Shown in pieces: positions 23,301-35,260 of a stretch of 64,000 nt of DNA; within the stretch, counting starts at the first letter, position 1; each line of letters begins with the position of its first letter. The position numbers and the translations under genes are program-made. Under the pieces are notes generated by a model that did no database searches, was not told the DNA's origin, and worked only from the letters and a program-made list of their open reading frames with translations. Source of the DNA: Megaustenia siamemsis (Eukaryota > Mollusca > Gastropoda > Stylommatophora > Ariophantidae); the NCBI GenBank assembly GCA_032433765.1, contig JAVIAB010000051.1:83529973-83593972 (forward strand), read 5' to 3'.

Positions 23301-24680
23301 GGGTCAAGGCAAAGAAATGCACGTAAATGCATCAAAATGCATTTTTCTCCTCACTATTAGTTTAACTGCTGCTTCGCATATCAGAGCATACATGGAGAAC
23401 TTTATACATATGTTCCTTTCATTTCTCCTTCTAGTTCGATTTTTTATTTTAAATACATATTTGTACGTGTGTCGTATGTTCCTGTTGAATGCCTATTGCG
23501 CTAAAACGTCGTTCTGATTTGTATGGCCACTTGTTAAATGAAACTTTAACTATACAATTTTTTTTCTATTTTGTTTATATATATATATATTATTTCACCT
23601 CAACATTAGAGTAGGCTAGTGAATCTGTCAACAGTAGAGTGGGCCTTCCAGGTTGAGATTAAAACTAAAAAAAAACTATTTCCGTGTTATAAAAATAACG
23701 AAATTAAAAGAAAACATTTCTGGCAGTTTAGGAAAAATATAGAACTTGTTAATCAAAATGTTAATTCACAATTATAACCATTAATCGTGTTCACCAACTC
23801 GTTATTATCTTGCATACCAAATCCTACATCTTGTTAATCAAAATTTTAATTTCTCCTTTTAATCAACATCGCTATTTACAATTATAATCCCGTTGTCGTT
23901 TCGTTAATGAAGATTCCACACAGTTATTTTGTTGTTTTTCACCTTGTTAGAATGATTCAAGCCCATTATACGTAATCCTTCTTGCTGATAATTAAGTCTC
24001 AAGTGCCATATTTGTAAACATCATGACAGCGGTAATAAACAAGCGTGTCGGAGTAGTAATTATGTCTTCAAATGCCTAGATCGAACTATGCCTACGCGCA
24101 AGCCTGCTTAAGAAGCAGTGTTGAATGTTCTTAACTCCAAATCACGAAAAGCGTGTCGCTGGAAGTCATCTGAAGGCTTGTTTTAAAATCACGCAAAAAT
24201 GTGTTGTGCATTAACGAAAATGTGTTCTAAGGTTTCAACATATGCGTTTGAAAAATAGTGTCAAATAGCTTCAATTTCAAGCAAGAAATGTGCATATCAC
24301 AATAGAAGTAATGCAAATGATACCGAAGATTATTGTACTGATTTCATCGTTGAAGTATTTCAGCAATAATGAAGAAATCGGAATGCTAAACGTGGGTCGT
24401 TAGGGTAATTACAATATTTTGTAACAAACACTTAGGAGATCCGGAGTGAACAAAAAGGAAATGTACATCATTCATATACATATACGTAAATATAGTATTT
24501 TTATAACCAATTTCTTCCAGGTCTATAAGAAGTCCCATCAAGAGAAGCTGAGATAACTTTTATTGTACATGAATTAAGATGATTTCACGCCACAAAAAAA
24601 GGCCACTTCCAAATCTCACCACACGTTGACTAAACAAAAAAGGTAGAATTAAAATATAAAATATCTTCTTTCTGTTATTC
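23301..24680. other. No gene; AT-rich spacer with an array remnant
   Basis: 23301-23600 interrupts the 28-bp array, and array-like sequence at 23602-23645 follows it. The rest is AT-rich without motifs. Confidence 0.4.
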
Positions 24681-24682
24681 TG

Positions 24683-25006
24683 TTTTTGCGTCCGCCAGCT
24701 TTCACCTCTGGCGAAGTCCTTAGAGACTTGCAACTGAATTTTGCGTGTTGATCCGTTTTTCCCTGGCAGTCGTGTGCACAGGTGTCCCTCGCCGTACAGG
24801 CATATAACTCCGACTTATGCGGTATTCATATTTTTTCCCATCAATGGGTAATTCACGTTTCAAGTCGGGCCTCTCAGCTGAGCCCAGGGGTGGTTGCCGC
24901 GGAGAGAAATCATAAATAAAAATTCCAACTGGTGCAGCCGGGATTTGAACTCACAACCTCTCTGTCTCGAGACCGGCATCTTGCAATGAGACCAGCCAGT
25001 CCCCCT
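24683..25006 (-). mobile_element. SINE-C, tRNA-derived, minus copy
   Basis: On the minus strand the head begins gggggactggctggtctcat and holds a B-box-like ggttgtgagttcaaatcccg. The body contains 'gatttctctccgcggcaacc', and the end reads toward 'ggcgaagtcctt' / 'gcggacgcaaaa' sequence. A plus-strand copy lies 340 bp away at 25346-25635. Confidence 0.75.
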
Positions 25007-25099
25007 TTTCTGTTCCTCTGTCGTGTGTCGTTGCAAAGAGTGTGCATGTTTCTTGCTCTCGCTAATTGTGCAGCTGAAGTTGTTCTCGTGCCTAATTTA

Positions 25100-25330
25100 C
25101 CTTAACACTTTCTTTTATTTCATGTATCCATCTTTTTTTCTAGGTTTGCCTTTTGCTCTATAGCCGGATATTTTTGTTATTAATACGCTCAAGCTGCAAG
25201 TTGGGTTTAATTCTGGTCGTTTGATTCTTTGTTCAATATAGTCAATAACTGGTGATACGACGATAATGCTTCTCAAGGTTTCATTTCTGTTATTTTTATC
25301 TCTCCTAGCTAGGTTTACGGCGTTTCTTAT
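25100..25330 (-). pseudogene. Possible decayed LINE C-terminal fragment
   Basis: Minus-strand translation gives a clean stretch TLRSIIVVSPVIDYIEQRIK, then RPELNP, then VLITKISGYRAKGKPRKK. The order of an 'I-x-Y-I-x-x-x' block and a 'Y-R-A-K-G-K-P-R-K' block parallels LINE C-termini (GRPRKRW region). It sits exactly between the two inverted SINE-C copies. Confidence 0.35.
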
Positions 25331-25345
25331 ACCCTTATAATTTGG

Positions 25346-25635
25346 GGGACTGGTTAGTCTCGAGACAGAGAGGTTGTGGGTTCAAATCCCGGCTGGGATC
25401 AACAGTTGGGATTTTTATTTACGATTTCTCTCGGCGGCAATCACCTCTGGTCTCAGAAGTGAGGCCCCGCTTGAAATTTCAATTACTCATGGACGGAAAA
25501 AAATATGAGTACCTCCGAAGACGGAGTTATCTGCCTGTGCACACGGCTGCATCAGTTTTTTTTTTTTTCCAGTTCAGTTCCTAGTCTGTGGGGACTTCGT
25601 CAGAGGTAAAAGCAGGCGAACGCAAAAAAAAAAGA
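25346..25635 (+). mobile_element. SINE-C, tRNA-derived, plus copy
   Basis: The head gggggactggttagtctcga is followed by the B-box region ggttgtgggttcaaatcccg. The body shares 'gatttctctcggcggcaatc' with the minus copy, and the end reads 'gaggtaaaagcaggcgaacg' plus an A run. Together with 24683-25006 it forms an inverted pair. Confidence 0.78.
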
Positions 25636-25639
25636 AAGA

Positions 25640-26995
25640 AGAAATACCCTTAATTTTACAGGTAGCTATTTTTCGCCTGTATCTTTCCAGAACTGTCCAT
25701 GTCTTACACTGGTAACACAATGTAGGTATAAACAATGGCTCTAATTATTTATTTATTTTTTGTTTATGAAACGAGAGCGATTGACCGAATTGATAACAAT
25801 TAATCGTTCTCCATATGAAATGAACGTTGCGTCTAATCACGGTTCGGGTAAAAAATCACCAACTTCAAAGAAATCCACCGGAACAAAATGATACACAATT
25901 TATAATAGTTAAATACATAAATTATGCATTAAAAGAATGCTTACAATTAAACATAAAGATAATACATTAAAATAATGTATATAAAGCTATATAAAATAAT
26001 ACAGTAAAGTAATACGTAAATAATACATAAAACATACACAAATTACATATAAGAGTTATTGATTTATTTGTGGGTCATCATCATTGAACTCCGAATACGT
26101 CCATAGGTGCTCAGATCACCTTCTAAGCCTGTACATATAAGAATAACACACACACAAATAATGTATATAAATAACATATATAATAATAATGCATAAAATA
26201 ATACATACAACAATATGTGCATAACAATAATACACAAAGTAATACATAGAATAGTATATAGAATAGTATATAAAATATTGCATTAAATTTGTTTCATAAA
26301 TATAATAATGCATTACAAGCAACAAACATAGAAGATTTTAGGACAAAAATTGCCACTTCAATGCCGTAAAATCTATTTACCTAAGACAATTGGGAGTCTG
26401 GATGGTTGCATATTCATATTCCAGAATTCTCACATGAAACTGCTGAAACCACTAACGAGGAAAATAGCTCTCTCCATCTTTATCGGCACAGGAAGAAACA
26501 CATTATTTGTGTCAGTTTCTTTGATCGATATCATTATGGTGTGAATATTTGTAGTCTTTGTTCCTGATTTTTATAAGCACATAAGAGAAAGCTTCTTTAT
26601 GATTCATTTCTCGCTGTCTTAAATACGTTCTTGCTATAAGTTCCCCATTTGAATAACCACAAAACTGGCCATTTATGGTCATTTCTTGTCAGTAGATTTC
26701 ATAATATTAATTATATATGTAAATGGGTCATGTTGGTAATACGTTCCTCCAGTGACGTGTACCGCTGCTGTGTTTATCTCCCTCGTCGTGACTAAATAAA
26801 CAGAGTCCAAAACACATCCCAGAAGTGTGAAGTTCTACTCAAGAGTTCTAATCTTCTGTATTTTGACAAGAAAAGAGCGGGTAGTCAGAATACCTCTTCT
26901 ATATAATTATTTTAGCTAACTGTGTAAGAAACAATGACAGATTTGTGAAATTCGACCCTTTCACAATGAAATGACAGCTTAATTCCAGAACTCAG
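25640..26995. other. AT-rich low-complexity sequence, no gene
   Basis: 25900-26300 is dominated by 'ataatacataaa'-like phrases. The small open frames here are low-complexity. An R5 repeat fragment is listed separately. Confidence 0.45.
26053..26140 (+). repeat. R5 dispersed repeat
   Basis: The block 'gtgggtcatcatcattgaac' plus 'tccataggtgctcagatcac' recurs at 35060-35260 and at the right edge of the window (63912-64000). The three copies share order and spacing but no boxes or ORF. Confidence 0.65.
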
Positions 26996-26999
26996 ATAC

Positions 27000-27640
27000 G
27001 CTGATGACACAGTTCTCCTCTCAAATGGTTCAGAAGGATTCAAAGAATCAATTGAATGTGTTGAAAAACACAGTGAAGAGCAAACCTTATATGTATCTAA
27101 ACATACAGAAAACTAAGATAATTGCAAATGACAAAAACAAAAAGTTAACTCAAAATAATCATCAACAGTGAAGAACTTGAAGTTATAACAAACTATGAAT
27201 ATCTGGGATAGGAAGAACAAGGTGCACATTACCAGCAAGGCAGTAACAATTAAAATAACTAAGATAAATAATATGTATCTTCCCGATAGCAACATATGGT
27301 TGCGAAACATGAACAATCTCGAAAACAGCAAGGAAGAAAATCGATTCATTCGAAACAAATGCTACAGAAATATTCTAAAGATACCTTGAATAATGAATGA
27401 AAATACTATGGGCACATTATAAAAGACACAGCGGGCTGGAAATAACAATAATGGAAGGCATGGTTCTTGGGCGACGCATCAAGGACAGACCAAAGAGAAT
27501 GTGGATTGAAAACATCAAAGAAACCTTCAACATGACAACTGAAGAAGAGGAAGATCTAGCTAAAGGCAGTGATTCTTTCAGATGGGATGTTGTGAATGCA
27601 GCATTCTCCAAAGGATATACGACTTGATGATGATGATGTA
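27000..27640 (+). mobile_element. LINE 3' fragment with ADDT motif and (TGA)n tail
   Basis: It starts within the RT catalytic region (YADDTVLLSNGSEG, reading 'cgctgatgacacagttctcc') and runs through FIRNKCYRNILKIP, then GRRIKDRPKRMWIENIKETF and a final FRWDVVNAAFSKGYTT. Frameshifts and stops separate these blocks. The 3' end is 'tgatgatgatgatg', a short tandem tail like that of LINE-B. Confidence 0.75.
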
Positions 27641-29339
27641 ATTGTGAGTTACGAGAGAGCCACTGCAGCTGTCTGCTATTCATAGCAGAACAAGCACTCA
27701 TTTATTCTTCGCTTGGGGATCCCCTGTAGCACTTTGTACCGAAATAGAAAAACTAACGATATAGGGATCGACATTGTTCCAGGGGGTGGTGGCGACTCAT
27801 GAAATATGTAGGCTTTTGCAACGTACTAGAGATTGTTCCACTATTGTATCAGTGACATTTAAGTCCTGACGCCAACGTGAAATCACACTTATTTCATTTT
27901 AATTACTTTAATCTCAAACCTTCATAAGACACATTTAGAAAGAATCGTTTTGGCTAGAATGGTTATTGCATGTCAGTACAATGCCCAATTTGTTACATTA
28001 TCTGTAAAACAGCCTTCAACTCGCAATGTGTGAACACTGTTCTTTCTTTGAAAATTGTTGACGATGAGTTGAACGGTGATTAGCGTACTATGGACAAAGC
28101 CCATCATAATAATCCAACAGACACATCTGACATGGTGAAGAACATTCGAAAGCCAACGTTGGAAAATATAAATCAAGTTGTTAGACTTCATGACATTATT
28201 TACTTTTTCTTTTACCGTTTGGTGCGCGACATGTTTTTATCGACCTTGACAGAGTCAGAGCAGCTGTTCAGCAAACTTGACTTGGCAGCTACTGTGGAAA
28301 ATATCATCATTTACAGTCGTTTATGAAGGCTAAAGAAGGTCATAAATGCAAAGAGTCATCTTGAACTCATGTATCATCCACATCAGAGCTTTCCGAACTA
28401 TAGCCCCCGAAGTACATAACCGAAGGATTAGTTGCTTTGTGTATTCAGACAATCTCATATTTTCTGTTCTGAAAATAGTGTACCTCAGAGAAACAATTAA
28501 TTAATTAAAGAATTATCAGTTTATGTTTGTAAATAGTAACTTCCGGTTGGTGCGGGGACCACGATGGCCGCTTATTGGAATCAGGTTCAGGTATAGACCA
28601 AAACAATGTGGTTTCTATTGGTTCTTTCTGTTTTGGATTTTTGTTTGTTGAGATGGCAGTAGTCCAGTCCAATTCACCTGATTACAAATTCCACATGGTT
28701 TATGTCCCCGCGGCCTGAGATAGTGATGCAGGCGACTGGTCGTGGAATTTAGTGGAACGGTACCAGTCTGGGGCCAGCCCTGTGACAGGATGTGTAATCG
28801 GTGTTCGACTTCATGTTTACCACCAGATGGACTGCGGTTGGATTCAGTGATTCACCGAAGTGGAGGTCTGACCTCATTTGTTGGCACAGTGATTCTTGAG
28901 GTACGCCTACTAGTCATGAAGTCTACACCGGAATTAGCGTGGGCGCATGGAGTGCATGTTGCCCGTGACAGCCGCTACGGCGACCTGGAAATGTTCATTT
29001 TAAACTGCTCGTCATATATACAGTCTAATGTGGTACGTTCAACAGAATAGTTTGTATGAACATAAGAACTCGCAGTTTTACAGAATGTTCAATTGGAAAG
29101 TATGAACGATCGGGATGAAAATTTTGTTAGTTGCTGGAATGGGGAGGCTGAACAGATATGTTAATACCCTGCCTGCAGTGAAGTCATTCCGTTCTAAAGT
29201 CTACAGTTTGTAAACTGGACCACTAGCATAGACGTCCACAAGCAACTGAAGGAGAGTAACTAGCGATTCACGGCTGATTGCATGTGTCAGGGTCGACAAA
29301 AAAACAGAGCCGATCAAGACCCTACCCCAGCTTCAGTGT
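27641..29339. other. No recognisable coding gene; one promoter-like cluster
   Basis: Open frames at 28090-28326 (78 codons) and 28742-29050 (102 codons) have no known domain. A possible ETS/YY1-like cluster at 28538-28575 is listed separately. The rest is unassigned. Confidence 0.35.
28538..28575 (+). promoter_or_regulatory. Possible ETS + YY1-like motif pair
   Basis: AACTTCCGGTT (ETS/GABP core) is followed about 15 bp later by acgatggccgc, a near-YY1 motif, and then by ATTGG (inverted CCAAT). Such clusters mark housekeeping promoters in animals. No gene can be tied to it here, so it is only a candidate. Confidence 0.25.
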
Positions 29340-29510
29340 CGTCCTTGGAAACAGAGTAACCAGTGTGGCCAGGCGAATAGGAATAGAAGAGGATAGGCAA
29401 GCCGTACTGAGAATGTCATGCAGCAGACGGCTAGATTGAGCCAGAAATTGTAGATATTATGATCTATTGTAAAGTAGGGTTCACTTAACGTCCTTTTAAG
29501 ACAAATGATG
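29340..29510 (+). repeat. R3 fragment
   Basis: Shares 'cagtgtggccaggcgaatag', 'gaatgtcatgcagcag' and 'cttaacgtccttttaagac' with the 4016-4379 copy in the same order. Both ends are truncated. Confidence 0.6.
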
Positions 29511-30273
29511 AAGATGAAAAATCGCCCAATGAGCAGAGAAGAACCACACAAAAACAGTGCACAAATTAGTAGTTCCTGCGGTGATCTCTTGTGAGATTTC
29601 AGACATTTGGTATAGTGTCATTTTAATAAAGGTAAAAATTGTATTTGTTAACAATTTACCCACTTTCGTTCTGTTTTTTTTTATGTCACGAGTTCATTTA
29701 ATGTGCTCACTTTGTTCGACTTATATTTTGTTGACTATTTTAAATTGGTCTAGACACGCCCCTGCACCTACCTTCATGTCAAGGTCAATGAAAAAAAAAG
29801 ATCGATAAATTCACGCGTTACACAAACCGGTTACTTCTAAGGTCTCAACGTTGCAGTAACATTAGGAATAACAGAGAGTAATTTAACAAGAATGCATAAA
29901 GCAATTATTTTGTGAAATTTCACAGTGATTATGTTCATTATATTCCTGCTGTGGTGTTTGTTTTAAAACAATTTTTTCCATGAAAGTAATTTTCTTCGAA
30001 CAGACTTCCCGCTAATTTCTATCAAACAGTATTTATGTTTTAATTGACTGTCTTTTTTTTTCCAAATTTGGAGACTTTATAATGAAACTGTTTTCTATCA
30101 TATGATAGTGAAACAACTGTCGCGATACCGCCCAATCTCAAAATTTTAACATTGACACGAATCCTTCTTTCGTTCCGCGATTGTCTAATTCTCTTCATAA
30201 TTCGATTTACAAGAACGTTAAATGGACGTTGATACGTCATGTTGTGATCTGAAGCAAGAATTTAAATATGCGC

Positions 30274-30278
<5 letters not shown>

Positions 30279-30331
<53 letters not shown>
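30279..30331. repeat. (AT)n microsatellite
   Basis: About 26 AT dinucleotides with an AT-rich continuation to about 30400. Confidence 0.95.
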
Positions 30332-30340
<9 letters not shown>

Positions 30341-30539
30341 TTATATATATTATATATTAATATTATAAATATTTATAATATTTAAATATATTTGGTTCTA
30401 TATTCAATATAACATTTTTGAGTTCCCAGTTGTGTTCCTTGAAAAAAGACCAAAACACAACACAACGAGCTTTTAATAATTGTTTCGTAAACATCAGATT
30501 CAAGGGCTGACCACGAAAGTTATGAACTAATTAATACAA

Positions 30540-30665
30540 TTTATGATGAATAAAGTGATGGAATATTAGAAATACTAGGAAATATAACATCAACGGAGGC
30601 CGAGCGAAGAGCAAAATACCGCAAACTATATCTTCACTCAACGCTGAAAGACAAATGAGGAAGTA
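30540..30665 (+). mobile_element. Short LINE 3' fragment
   Basis: Encodes EILEILGNITS, AERRAKYRKLYL and HSTLKDK before a stop. It matches the end of the LINE tail at 16850-17260 (ILEALGNIT ... LSSTLKGK). It abuts the 48-bp array that follows. Confidence 0.65.
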
Positions 30666-30677
30666 AAGAAGAAGTTG

Positions 30678-32460
30678 TGTTCCCTCTCCACTGATACTCT
30701 CTTTACTACACCAGGCTGGTGTGTCTGTTCCCGTTCTACCAATGCTCTCTTTACTAGACCAGGCTGGTCTGACTGTTTCCTCTCGACCGATGCTATCTTT
30801 ACTAGACCAGACTGGTTTCTCTGTTTCCTCTCGACCGATGCTATCTTTACTAGACCAGACTGGTTTCTCTGTTTCCTCTCGACCGATACTTTCTTTACTA
30901 GACCAGGCCGGTCTGGCTGTTTCCTCTCGACTGATGCTCTCTTTACTAGACCAGACTGGGTTCTCTGTTTCCTCTCGACCGATGCTCTCTTTACTAGACC
31001 AGACTGGGTTCTCTGTTTCCTCTCGACCGATGCTCTCTTTACTAGACCAGACTGGGTTCTCTGTTTCCTCTCGACCGATGCTCTCTTTACTAGACCAGAC
31101 TGGGTTCTCTGTTTCCTCTCGACCGATGCTCTCTTTACTAGACCAGACTGGTTTCTCTGTTTCCTCTCGACCGATGCTCTCTTTACTAGACCAGGCTGCT
31201 CTGACTGTTTCCTCTCGACCGATGCTCTCTTAACAAGATCAGACTGGTTTGTCTGTTTCCTCTCGACCGATGCTCTCTTAACAAGACCAGACTAGTTTCT
31301 CTGTTTCCTCTCGACCGATGGTCTCTTAACAAGACCAGACTGGTTTGTCTGTTCCCTCTCGACCGATACTCTCTTAACAAGACCAGACTGGTTTGTCTGT
31401 TTCCTCTCGACCGATGCTCTCTTAACAAGACCAGACTGGTTTCTCTGTTTCCTCTCGACCGATGGTCTCTTAACAAGACCAGACTGGTTTGTCTGTTCCC
31501 TCTCGACCGATACTCTCTTAACAAGACCAGACTGGTTTGTCTGTTCCCTCTCGACCGATACTCTCTTAACAAGACCAGACTGGTTTGTCTGTTTCCTCTC
31601 GACCGATACTCTCTTAACAAGACCAGACTGGTTTCTCTGTTTCCTCTCGACCGATACTCTCTTAACAAGACCAGACTGGTCTGTCTGTTTCCTCTCGACC
31701 GATACTCTCTTAACAAGACCAGACTGGTTTCTCTGGTTTCTCTGTTTCCTCTCGACCGATACTCTCTTAACAAGACCAGACTGGTTTGTCTGTTCCCTCT
31801 CGACCGATACTCTCTTAACAAGACCAGACTGGTTTGTCTGTTCCCTCTCGACCGATACTCTCTTAACAAGACCAGACTGGTTTGTCTGTTTCCTCTCGAC
31901 CGATACTCTCTTAACAAGACCAGACTGGTTTCTCTGTTTCTTCTCGACCGATACTCTCTTAACAAGACCAGACTGGTTTGTCTGTTTCCTCTCGACCGAT
32001 ACTCTCTTAACAAGACCAGACTGGTTTCTCTGTTTCCTCTCGACCGATACTCTCTTAACAAGACCAGACTGGTTTGTCTGTTTCCTCTCGACCGATACTC
32101 TCTTAACAAGACCAGACTGGTTTGTCTGTTCCCTCTCGACCGATACTCTCTTAACAAGACCAGACTGGTTTGTCTGTTCCCTCTCGACCGATACTCTCTT
32201 AACAAGACCAGACTGGTTTGTCTGTTTCCTCTCGACCGATACTCTCTTAACAAGACCAGACTGGTTTGTATGTTTCCTCTCGACCGATACTCTCTTAACA
32301 AGACCAGACTGGTTTGTCTGTTATCTCTCGACCGATACTCTCTTAACAAGACCAGACTGGTTTGTCTGTTCCCTCTCGACCGATACTCTCTTAACAAGAC
32401 CAGATTGGTTTGTCTGTTCCCTCTCGACCGATACTCTCTTGACTATGCCAGACTGGTTTA
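30678..32460. repeat. 48-bp minisatellite, about 37 copies
   Basis: The unit reads gaccgatgctctctttacta then gaccagactggtttctctgtttcctctc. Two subtypes occupy separate halves: 'tttactagacc' up to about 31210 and 'ttaacaagacc' after it. The period is 16 codons and the consensus has no stop in several frames. This produces a 206-codon plus-strand frame and a 403-codon minus-strand frame (LLREYRSRGNRQTSLV repeats). One unit near 31730 carries an extra 12 bp, also in frame. I see no domain and treat the frames as by-products. Confidence 0.95.
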
Positions 32461-32849
32461 TCAAGTGCCGTGTAAGTATCATTACATAGATTGAAAACAA
32501 TTCCACTGTGATGCAGTTAAAGTATAAGAATGTGATATATTGTATCACCGCGCTATAAGTAAGCGAATCCTTTTTCCAGTGAAATTGTAATAGATGTCAC
32601 ATTATCAATTTTTTTTAAATTAATAATTATTTTTCTCATTTTCTAGTGTTTTTAAAATATTTATCGGTGTCCTAGTGTAATAAGAATAAATGTGTCTTTT
32701 CATGTTAAAATATAATAAACGTTTTTTTTTTTTGTCCTGGTATTATATTAATTATAAGAATATTCTGTCTTGTGTTGGCATATAATAATATTATAATATA
32801 ATGCACATTGAATTATAAAATTGAAGGAATAGACATGTAGACAGTTCAG

Positions 32850-33445
32850 AACTACAACTACCAGACATACTATAACCAGTGATGGAAAATGTACAACTGA
32901 AATAAACAAAAGAATAGGAATGGCAAAAAGTAATTTTAATGTCATGAAAAAAATACTAATATGGAAATAAATAACACCAGGACTAAAACTAAGAATAGTA
33001 AAATGTTATATCTTTTCAACATTCCCATATGGTTTAGAAACATGGACATTAGACAAGAAAACAGAACAGAGAATTGAAGCCTTTGAAATGTGGATATGGA
33101 TATATAGAAGAATAGGTAGAATGGGATGGAAAGAAAAGAAAACAAATGATAAAGTCTTAAAACAACTAAAAATGAAAAAAAAAGATAACTTACTAAACAC
33201 AATTCAAACAAGACAAATGCAATTTTTGGGCCATGTTAAAAGACGCAACAGCCTACTAAAAGTAATCTTGGAGGGGAAAATACAAGGTGGCAGAGGCAGA
33301 CCAAAACTAACATGGACGAGTAACATCAAAAGATGGACAAATCAGCATATGACAACCTGCACCATCAAAGCAAGAGACAGAGCAGAATGGCGCTCCATGG
33401 CAGCCAACCTTCGTTGCGGAGATGACACTCAATGATACACATAAT
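32850..33445 (+). mobile_element. LINE 3' fragment
   Basis: Plus-strand translation gives SDGKCTTEINKRIGMAKSNF, FPYGLETWTLDKKTEQRIEA, MQFLGHVKRRNS and GGRGRPKLTWTSNIKRW, ending AEWRSMAANLRCGDDTQ before a stop. The order (post-RT linker, YGxETW, FLGH, GRPxxxW) is that of LINE-B, but the sequence is distinct. The last 115 codons (33088-33435) are intact; the upstream part has one stop. Confidence 0.8.
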
Positions 33446-33707
33446 TTGTATATGTTCCTGTGGGGCAATATAAGAATATTTCTCTCGGTGTCTTAATGTT
33501 GCAATATAAGAATATTTATATGTGTCCTAATGTTGCAATATTAGAGTACTTCCTTTATGGAGATGTCACTAGCCTTGAGCAGACGAACGCTTTCTTTGAA
33601 CTTATTAGTGTTGATGTCTAAAGGTATAGGTAGAACACAAGTTTCTGTTGTAGTGTTTTGTGGATGTTTCCAGGAAAGTACAGATGCTATAGACAGTATG
33701 ACCCATA

Positions 33708-33890
33708 AAATATGTTGTTGTTCAGTACAAAATATGTTGTTATTCAGTACAAAATATGCTGTTATTCAGTACAAAATATGCTGTTGTTCAGTACAAAATA
33801 TGCTGTTGTTCAGTACAAAATATGCTGTTGTTCAGTACAAAATATGCTGTTGTTCAGTACAAAATATGCTGTTGTTCAGGACAAAATATG
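33708..33890. repeat. 22-bp minisatellite
   Basis: About eight units of 'gttgttcagtacaaaatatg' plus 'ct', with an early 'gttattcag' variant. Confidence 0.93.
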
Positions 33891-34439
33891 CTCGCAAACA
33901 CCAAACGAGGGAGCCATTTACTTTTTTACTCTATTGTTATAGTCCTGGCATATAATGTTCTAATGTTAAAATATAATATTATTTCACTTTTATAGTGTTG
34001 CATTACAAATATACTTCTCTTTGTCATAGTGTTGTAATATTAGAGTAATTCGCACTGTCTATTGTTACAATATATAATAATATTATTTTATTATAGTGTT
34101 ACAGTATAAATAATATTTTTCAGTGTCCTTATGGCGTAACATTACAATATTTCTCCATGTACTAATGTTATTATGTAACAGTATTTTTCATCTCAATTTG
34201 TTAACATGTTTCCATTTGTTCATACTACAAGGCTACTGAGATCTGATGACCATGACAGTAGCACACTTTTTCTATGTTTATCTTGTCCATCTCTCATTCT
34301 TGCAAATGTTAATTACATTTCTCTCTCACACCATCCAAAGGCGTATCTTTCAGCACTGCTGTAAGATCACTCGTTATATTCCGACGTATTTCAAGGCTAA
34401 GTCTGCACCTGAATAACTCAAGTTCAGGTAAGTCAAGAT
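33891..34439. other. No recognisable feature
   Basis: AT-rich sequence with loosely repeated 'gtgttacaatataa'-like phrases. No gene or element supported. Confidence 0.35.
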
Positions 34440-34614
34440 AACCTTACCTTCCACCAAACACGCACGCACATTCACGACTCACACACAGCAGCCACAATCT
34501 ACATACACACGAACGTATAACCTTACCTTCCACCAAACACACACACACACATTCCCGACACACACACAGCAGCCACAATCTACATACGCACGAACGTATA
34601 ACCTTACCTTTCAC

Positions 34615-34649
<35 letters not shown>

Positions 34650-34715
34650 CACGAACGTATAACCTTACCTTTCACCAAACACACACACACACACACAGCA
34701 CGAACGTATAACCTT
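34440..34715. repeat. AC-rich tandem repeat with about 100-bp unit
   Basis: The phrase 'aaccttaccttccaccaaac', an AC tract and 'acgaacgtata' recur four to five times with AC tracts of different length. A microsatellite appears to have been carried within a larger tandem duplication. Confidence 0.85.
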
Positions 34716-34739
34716 ATTTAACACGTATTATCCTCATTC

Positions 34740-34991
34740 TTACATGAGTGTTTTTGGATTTCTTTTTTTTTCCCCCGTTTTCACTATTTGGATTTGACAG
34801 AAACGACGTCCTTTGAATATTGAAATGAAAACTAAAATGATTTGAATAACGAGATCTGTCTGGACTTCAGTGATGTCAGGAAATGAGAGCTCTTCAGCTA
34901 GCTGCATCCAAAGTTGTGTCACAGGAAACTTAAACTTTTCCTTCACCTTCAACGCCACCTTTTTTTCTGAAAAAGTTGACCGGAACGTCAT
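34740..34991 (-). CDS. Possible exon fragment, unknown protein
   Basis: The minus strand has an 83-codon frame containing VALKVKEKFKFPVTQLWMQL then AEELSFPDITEVQTD. The 'LW-x2-LAEEL-x-F-x-DI' pattern is reminiscent of the helix 2-3 region of death domains. A plausible splice acceptor (tcaactttttcag) precedes the charged start. There is no supporting partner exon, and the C-terminal part is hydrophobic and odd. It may equally be a chance frame. Confidence 0.2.
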   Translation of the reverse strand: MTFRSTFSEKKVALKVKEKFKFPVTQLWMQLAEELSFPDITEVQTDLVIQIILVFISIFKGRRFCQIQIVKTGEKKRNPKTLM

Positions 34992-35059
34992 CCCATAATA
35001 TAAAAAAGAAAAAATCGTAATCTACCAGGTCCATATAGATCTGCTTTACCCACTTTCGT

Positions 35060-35260
35060 ATTATCGTTATTGAGTTATTTGCGGGTCAACATCTTTGCAC
35101 TCAAACATGTCCAAAGGTGCACAATAAGTCCCGCAGTGTCCAGCGACTGACGACTCCAGTTGTAAGTTTACTTGGTAAGTCTTCTGACACGCCCACTAAG
35201 TTTCTCGTTTCGGGCTGTGCCCATCTTAACTCCCATCATTTTCATCCGAAGGAGTGACGT
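35060..35260 (+). repeat. R5 dispersed repeat, longer copy
   Basis: Shares 'gagttatttgcgggtc', 'tgcactc' and 'catgtccaaaggtgcac' with the copies at 26053 and 63912. It continues further, through 'tctcgtttcgggctgtgccc'. Confidence 0.6.

Noticed and set aside
28090..28326. 78-codon frame as a small gene
   Set aside because: A second open frame overlaps on the opposite strand and no motif or homologue is recognisable.
31186..32397. 403-codon minus-strand open frame
   Set aside because: It lies wholly in a 48-bp array whose period is a multiple of three; open frames also exist on the other strand, so length carries no coding evidence.
30678..32460. CRISPR-like array
   Set aside because: Units are contiguous without variable spacers, and the DNA is plainly eukaryotic. 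The same holds for the 34-, 28- and 22-bp arrays.
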